Of a stretch of DNA of 64,000 nt, positions 60,785-64,000 are shown piece after piece (within the stretch, counting starts at the first letter, position 1; every line of letters begins with the position of its first letter). Location of the stretch: assembly GCF_001718835.1 (NCBI RefSeq), contig NZ_CP013443.1:806001-870000 (forward strand), read 5' to 3'. The notes beneath the pieces were generated by a model. It was not told the DNA's origin. It saw nothing but the letters and a program-made list of their open reading frames with translations, and did not search any database. The DNA is from Burkholderia cepacia. Lineage in GTDB: Bacteria; Pseudomonadota; Gammaproteobacteria; Burkholderiales; Burkholderiaceae. The position numbers were made by a program, and so were the translations under genes.

Positions 60785-61573
60785 TCACGCGAGCACGAGC
60801 CGCACGCCGACCGCGACGAGCGTCGCGGCGAGCAGGTTGCGCAGCAGCCGCTCGGGTGCACGCGCCGACAGCAGGCTGCCGAGCACGATGCCCGGCAACG
60901 AACCGAGCAGCAGCGACAGCAGCATCGACCAGTCGACCGAGCCGAGCAGCCAGTGGCCCATGCCCGCGACCAGCGTGAGCGGCACCGCGTGCGCGATGTC
61001 GGAACCGACGATGCGGGTCGTCGCGAGCATCGGATACAGCAGCAGGAGCACGGTGACGCCGATCGCGCCGGCGCCGACCGACGTCATCGACACGAGCACG
61101 CCGAGCACGGCGCCCGTCAGCACGGTCGACCACAGCGTGCGCGCGGGGCTCGGTGCGAGCGGGTTGCGCGCGGCGAACGCGGTGAGCTGCGGCCGGAAGA
61201 TCAGGGCGAGCGACGTGAGCAGCAGCGCGACGCCGAGCACGAGCTGGATCATCCGCGCGGTGCCCGGCGTGTTCATCCCGTGCGTGTGCAGCCACCACAG
61301 CGTGATGGCCGCGGCCGGCACGCTGCCCGCCGCGAGCCGGCCCGTGATGCGCCAGTCGATCGAACCCTTCAGGCCGTGGACGAGCGTGCCGGTGGCCTTG
61401 GTCGCGGCCGCGTAGAGCAGGTCGGTGCCGACCGCCGTCGCGGGGTGGACGCCGAACAGCAGCACGAGGATCGGTGTCATCAACGAACCACCGCCGACGC
61501 CCGTCAGGCCGACGAGGATGCCGACGAACAGGCCGGACAACGAGTACAGCAGATCGATATGGGGAAACGACAT
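60785..61573 (-). CDS. TSUP (TauE/SafE) family sulfite/sulfur-compound exporter
   Basis: A 262-residue membrane protein of the TauE/SafE family with about eight helices. It begins LLYSLSGLFVGILVGLTGVG, with the repeated family motif GLTGVGGGSLMTPILVLLFG; the second repeat is TGAVLGVLVSMTSVGAGAIG. GTDLLYAAATKATGTLVHG after the first repeat is conserved in the sub-branch. Members export sulfite, sulfoacetate or similar anions; the substrate here is not known. ATG 61573 was preferred because it begins the family start MSFPHIDLLYS. The DHA2 pump gene lies upstream on the same strand. Confidence 0.9.
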   Translation of the reverse strand: MSFPHIDLLYSLSGLFVGILVGLTGVGGGSLMTPILVLLFGVHPATAVGTDLLYAAATKATGTLVHGLKGSIDWRITGRLAAGSVPAAAITLWWLHTHGMNTPGTARMIQLVLGVALLLTSLALIFRPQLTAFAARNPLAPSPARTLWSTVLTGAVLGVLVSMTSVGAGAIGVTVLLLLYPMLATTRIVGSDIAHAVPLTLVAGMGHWLLGSVDWSMLLSLLLGSLPGIVLGSLLSARAPERLLRNLLAATLVAVGVRLVLA

Positions 61574-61718
61574 CGGAAGCAGGCGGTTATGCGGCGTTCG
61601 GCGGCGACGCGCGGCGGCGGCGCGTGGGTCAAAGTCCGCCATTGTCGCAAAAGTGGCGGGTCGGTGTACGACTGCGTTAAAAATCGGCCGTCCGGCCGCC
61701 TGCGGCCGATGCCCCGAA

Positions 61719-63161
61719 TCAGTGCATCGCGCTGCCGACCCCGCTTCCTGCCAGGGCCTGCCGCCGGATGCGCAGCGCGAGCCCGATCAGCGCGGCGGCG
61801 GCGGCGAATGCCGCGCCGAACGCGAAGGCCGCATGGTAGCCGCCGTTCAGTGCGTCGAGCGGCGCGGCGTTCGCCGCCGCGAGCACGTCGGTGCGGGCGG
61901 CCGCGAGGCTCGCGAGCACGGCGAGGCCGAGCGCGCCGCCCATCATGAACGCGGTGTTGACGATCCCCGACGCGAGCCCGGAGTCGGCCGGATCGACGTC
62001 GCTCATCGCGGCGAGCAGCATCGGATTGAACGCGACGCCCGCGCCGATGCCGAGCAGCGTCATGCCGGGCAGCACGTGCCAGACGAAGCCGCCGTCCACC
62101 GGCGCGCGCGAGAACAGGGCGAGGCCGCAGGCCGCGATCAGCAGGCCGGCCGCGATCGGGCCGCGGATCCCGAAGCGCATCACGATACGCGCGGACAGCC
62201 CGAGCGAGAACGCGGCCATGATCAGGTTCGCCGGCAGGAACGCGAGACCGACCTGCAGCGGCCCGTAGCCGAGCACACGCTGCATGTACAGCGCGGACAG
62301 GAAGAACCACGCGAACATCGCGGCCGCCCACAGCACGCCGATCACGTTCGCGAGCGCGACGTTGCGCGCGGCGAACAGCGTGAGCGGCATCAGCGGATGC
62401 GCGGTGCGCGCCTCGATCGCGATGAACAGCGCGAGCAGCGCGACAGCCGCGCCGATCAGCACGACGGTCTGCGTCGACAGCCAGCCGGCTTCGTTGCCGC
62501 CGACGATCCCGTAGACCGCCAGCATCAGCGATGCGGTCACGGTGACCGCGCCCGCGACGTCGAGCCGTGCGGTGCCGGCCGGCGCGCGCAGGCGCGGCAG
62601 CAGCGCGACGCACATCGCATAAACGGCGATGCCGATCGGCAGATTGACGAGGAAGATCCAGTGCCACGACAGCGAACTCGTCAGCAGCCCGCCGAGCAGC
62701 ACGCCGATGCTGCCGCCGCCCGCACAGACGAAGCCGTACACGCCCATCGCCCGCGCGCGTTCGCCGGGCTCGGTGAAGAGATTCATGATCAGCGACAGCG
62801 ACACGGCCGACACCACCGCGCCGCCGAGCCCCTGCACCGCGCGCGCGGCGATCAGCATCGTCTGCGACTGGGCGAGGCCGCACGCGAGCGACGCGAGCGT
62901 GAAGACGACGAGGCCGGCGAGGAACATGCGCCGCTGGCCGTACAGGTCGCCGAGACGGCCGCCGAGCAGCAGGCAGCCGCCGAACGTCAGCAGGTACGCG
63001 TTGACGACCCACACGAGGGCCGTCTCGGTGAAATGGAGGTCGGTGCTGATCGACGGCAGCGCAACGTTCACGATCGTGCTGTCGAGCACGATCATCAGCA
63101 CGCCGAGGCAGAGGACGATCAGCGCGTACCAGCGCCTCTCGCCGTGGATCCCGTGGGTCAT
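61719..63161 (-). CDS. DHA2 family MFS efflux pump (EmrB/QacA type)
   Basis: A 480-residue, fourteen-helix drug exporter. The first helix carries CLGVLMIVLDSTIVNVALPS with the motif D1 of the DHA2 family, the loop GGRLGDLYGQRRMFLAGLVV is motif A, and AARAVQGLGGAVVSAVSLSL is motif B; GSIGVLLGGLLTSSLSWHWI is motif C. Such pumps expel hydrophobic drugs by proton antiport. No membrane-fusion partner (EmrA type) or regulator is adjacent, so it may act alone in the inner membrane. The gap to the next gene is short (102 bases). Confidence 0.93.
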   Translation of the reverse strand: MTHGIHGERRWYALIVLCLGVLMIVLDSTIVNVALPSISTDLHFTETALVWVVNAYLLTFGGCLLLGGRLGDLYGQRRMFLAGLVVFTLASLACGLAQSQTMLIAARAVQGLGGAVVSAVSLSLIMNLFTEPGERARAMGVYGFVCAGGGSIGVLLGGLLTSSLSWHWIFLVNLPIGIAVYAMCVALLPRLRAPAGTARLDVAGAVTVTASLMLAVYGIVGGNEAGWLSTQTVVLIGAAVALLALFIAIEARTAHPLMPLTLFAARNVALANVIGVLWAAAMFAWFFLSALYMQRVLGYGPLQVGLAFLPANLIMAAFSLGLSARIVMRFGIRGPIAAGLLIAACGLALFSRAPVDGGFVWHVLPGMTLLGIGAGVAFNPMLLAAMSDVDPADSGLASGIVNTAFMMGGALGLAVLASLAAARTDVLAAANAAPLDALNGGYHAAFAFGAAFAAAAALIGLALRIRRQALAGSGVGSAMH

Positions 63162-63263
63162 GGGGAGGTGGCCTTTTTAGTTATTTGAAAGGCAACATTC
63201 TAGACGCCGCACGGCGCGGCTTCCTGCCGGTTTCTGGCAGCAGTGAAGCGGACCGTTACGCCG

Positions 63264-63995
63264 TTACGCGCGCTGCGGCAGCGCGCAGCCGTCGGGGCCG
63301 CAGGCGGCCGCGTCGTCGCCGCCGATCGCGACGATGCCGTCGCGCCATGCCTGGTCGAGCGCCTGCGCGAACGCGTCGGCCGGCTGTGCGCCCGACACCG
63401 CGTAACGGCCGCCGAACACGAACAGCGGCACGCCGCGCCCGCCGATCTGCGCGGCGCGCGCGATGTCGGCTTCGACTTCGTCGCGGTACAGGTCGCTGCG
63501 CAGCACGTCTTCGACGGCCGCGCGCTCGAGCCCCGCTTCGACCGCGAATTCGGTCAGCGCGGCGTGATCGAACAGCGAGCCGTGCTCGCAGAAATACGCG
63601 CGGTACAGCCGCTCGGTCAGCGCGTGCGCGCGGCCCGTCGCTTCCGCGAGCTTCACGAGCCGGTGGCCGTCGAGCGTGTCGCCGACGAGCGTGCCCGGCA
63701 GGTCGTAACGCAGCCCGACGCTTGCGGCCGCATCGGTCACCTGGCGCAGCATCTGGTCGACCTGCGCGGGCGACATCCGGTACTTGCCGGCGAGCATCGC
63801 CTCGACCGGCTCGACGGGCTGGCCCGGCATCAGCCGGTATGCGCGCAGCGCGACGTCGACGCGCTCGGCGTGCGCGAACGCGGCGAGCGCCTCGTCGAAG
63901 CGGCGCTTGCCGATCCAGCACCACGGGCAGATCAGGTCGGACCAGATTTCGACGGTCAGGGTCGGGCGAAGCGCGGGGGAGGAGGCGGTCGGCAT
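63264..63995 (-). CDS. DsbA family oxidoreductase, FrnE-like
   Basis: A 243-residue cytosolic protein of the FrnE/DsbA group. The thioredoxin-like part is split: WSDLICPWCWIGKRRFDEAL (Cys23, Cys26) lies at the start, a helical insertion follows (MSPAQVDQMLRQVTDAAASV, then LVKLAEATGRAHALTERLYR), and IGGRGVPLFVFGGRYAVSGA closes the fold with its cis-Pro loop. There is a Cys-rich tail (AACGPDGCALPQ). FrnE proteins are disulfide isomerases or oxidoreductases linked to oxidative stress. The start lies five bases from the right edge of the window, so its upstream context is unseen. Confidence 0.9.
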   Translation of the reverse strand: MPTASSPALRPTLTVEIWSDLICPWCWIGKRRFDEALAAFAHAERVDVALRAYRLMPGQPVEPVEAMLAGKYRMSPAQVDQMLRQVTDAAASVGLRYDLPGTLVGDTLDGHRLVKLAEATGRAHALTERLYRAYFCEHGSLFDHAALTEFAVEAGLERAAVEDVLRSDLYRDEVEADIARAAQIGGRGVPLFVFGGRYAVSGAQPADAFAQALDQAWRDGIVAIGGDDAAACGPDGCALPQRA

Positions 63996-64000
63996 GGGAT

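Noticed and set aside
56142..61298. Very long minus-strand open frames (about 750 and 806 codons) opposite the 3HB-oligomer hydrolase and S10 peptidase genes
   Set aside because: The plus-strand proteins carry complete catalytic motifs; the reverse frames are repetitive Arg/Val/His sequences.

Overview
The window is high-GC DNA (locally much lower at about 6.3-6.95, 9.7-11.9, 41.4-42.1 and 58.3-58.8 kb). Its gene content points to a Burkholderia, most probably of the B. cepacia complex. The signs are a complete ybgC-tolQRAB-pal-cpoB cluster, an H-NS protein of the short Burkholderia type, the glyA-nrdR pair, a hmgA-fahA homogentisate cluster with DUF2783, a D-(-)-3-hydroxybutyrate oligomer hydrolase, and many paired regulators and MFS exporters. 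The genus assignment comes from recognising the proteins, not from a search.

Layout. 0-6.3 kb: DedA tail, a frameshifted MscS-type channel, class II glutamine amidotransferase, AhpD-like protein and AraC regulator. Next is a gene whose product carries the active-site pattern of ribosome-inactivating proteins (rRNA N-glycosylases), then YiaA/B membrane protein, an unknown protein and H-NS. 6.9-9.3 kb: queuosine genes queF and a YhhQ transporter, and a LexA-like repressor. 9.7-11.95 kb: a small foreign-looking, lower-GC insert that cuts a DUF3592 gene and abuts the 3' end of tRNA-Lys. 12-18.5 kb: the Tol-Pal envelope operon and an SDR dehydrogenase, all on the minus strand. 18.6-23.5 kb: a ZTP riboswitch ahead of glyA, then nrdR and five overlapping type IV pilus minor pseudopilin genes. 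23.5-29.5 kb: DUF3318/holin-like/DUF883 trio, 1-Cys peroxiredoxin, glutaryl-CoA dehydrogenase with divergent IclR regulator, GFA-family protein and a degenerate EAL protein. 29.8-35.8 kb: aromatic catabolism operon (FAD monooxygenase, DUF2783, AAHS transporter, hmgA, fahA). 35.8-46.7 kb: MFS and DMT transporters, BluB, D-lactate dehydrogenase, LysR and AraC regulators and a class V aminotransferase. 47-53.7 kb: xanthine dehydrogenase xdhABC, an NTF2-like protein, a LysR regulator and a 2-hydroxychromene-2-carboxylate isomerase-type protein. 53.8-64 kb: TAXI receptor, BON protein, 3HB-oligomer hydrolase, S10 carboxypeptidase-like lipoprotein, TSUP exporter, DHA2 efflux pump and a FrnE-type DsbA protein.

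How the genes work together. The Tol-Pal genes form one overlapping envelope-integrity unit. glyA feeds one-carbon units and sits under a riboswitch that senses ZTP, the signal of 10-formyl-THF shortage. The hmg operon appears to import an aromatic acid, hydroxylate it to homogentisate, open the ring and hydrolyse fumarylacetoacetate, although no maleylacetoacetate isomerase is present. xdhABC oxidises hypoxanthine and xanthine.

Several genes look damaged: mscS (frameshift), tolA (stop at codon 6 of the expected start), xdhC (N-terminal domain missing) and the DUF3592 gene (truncated). The mscS and tolA lesions are small enough that sequencing error has to be excluded. The most unusual item is the ribosome-inactivating-protein-like gene at 3895-4632.
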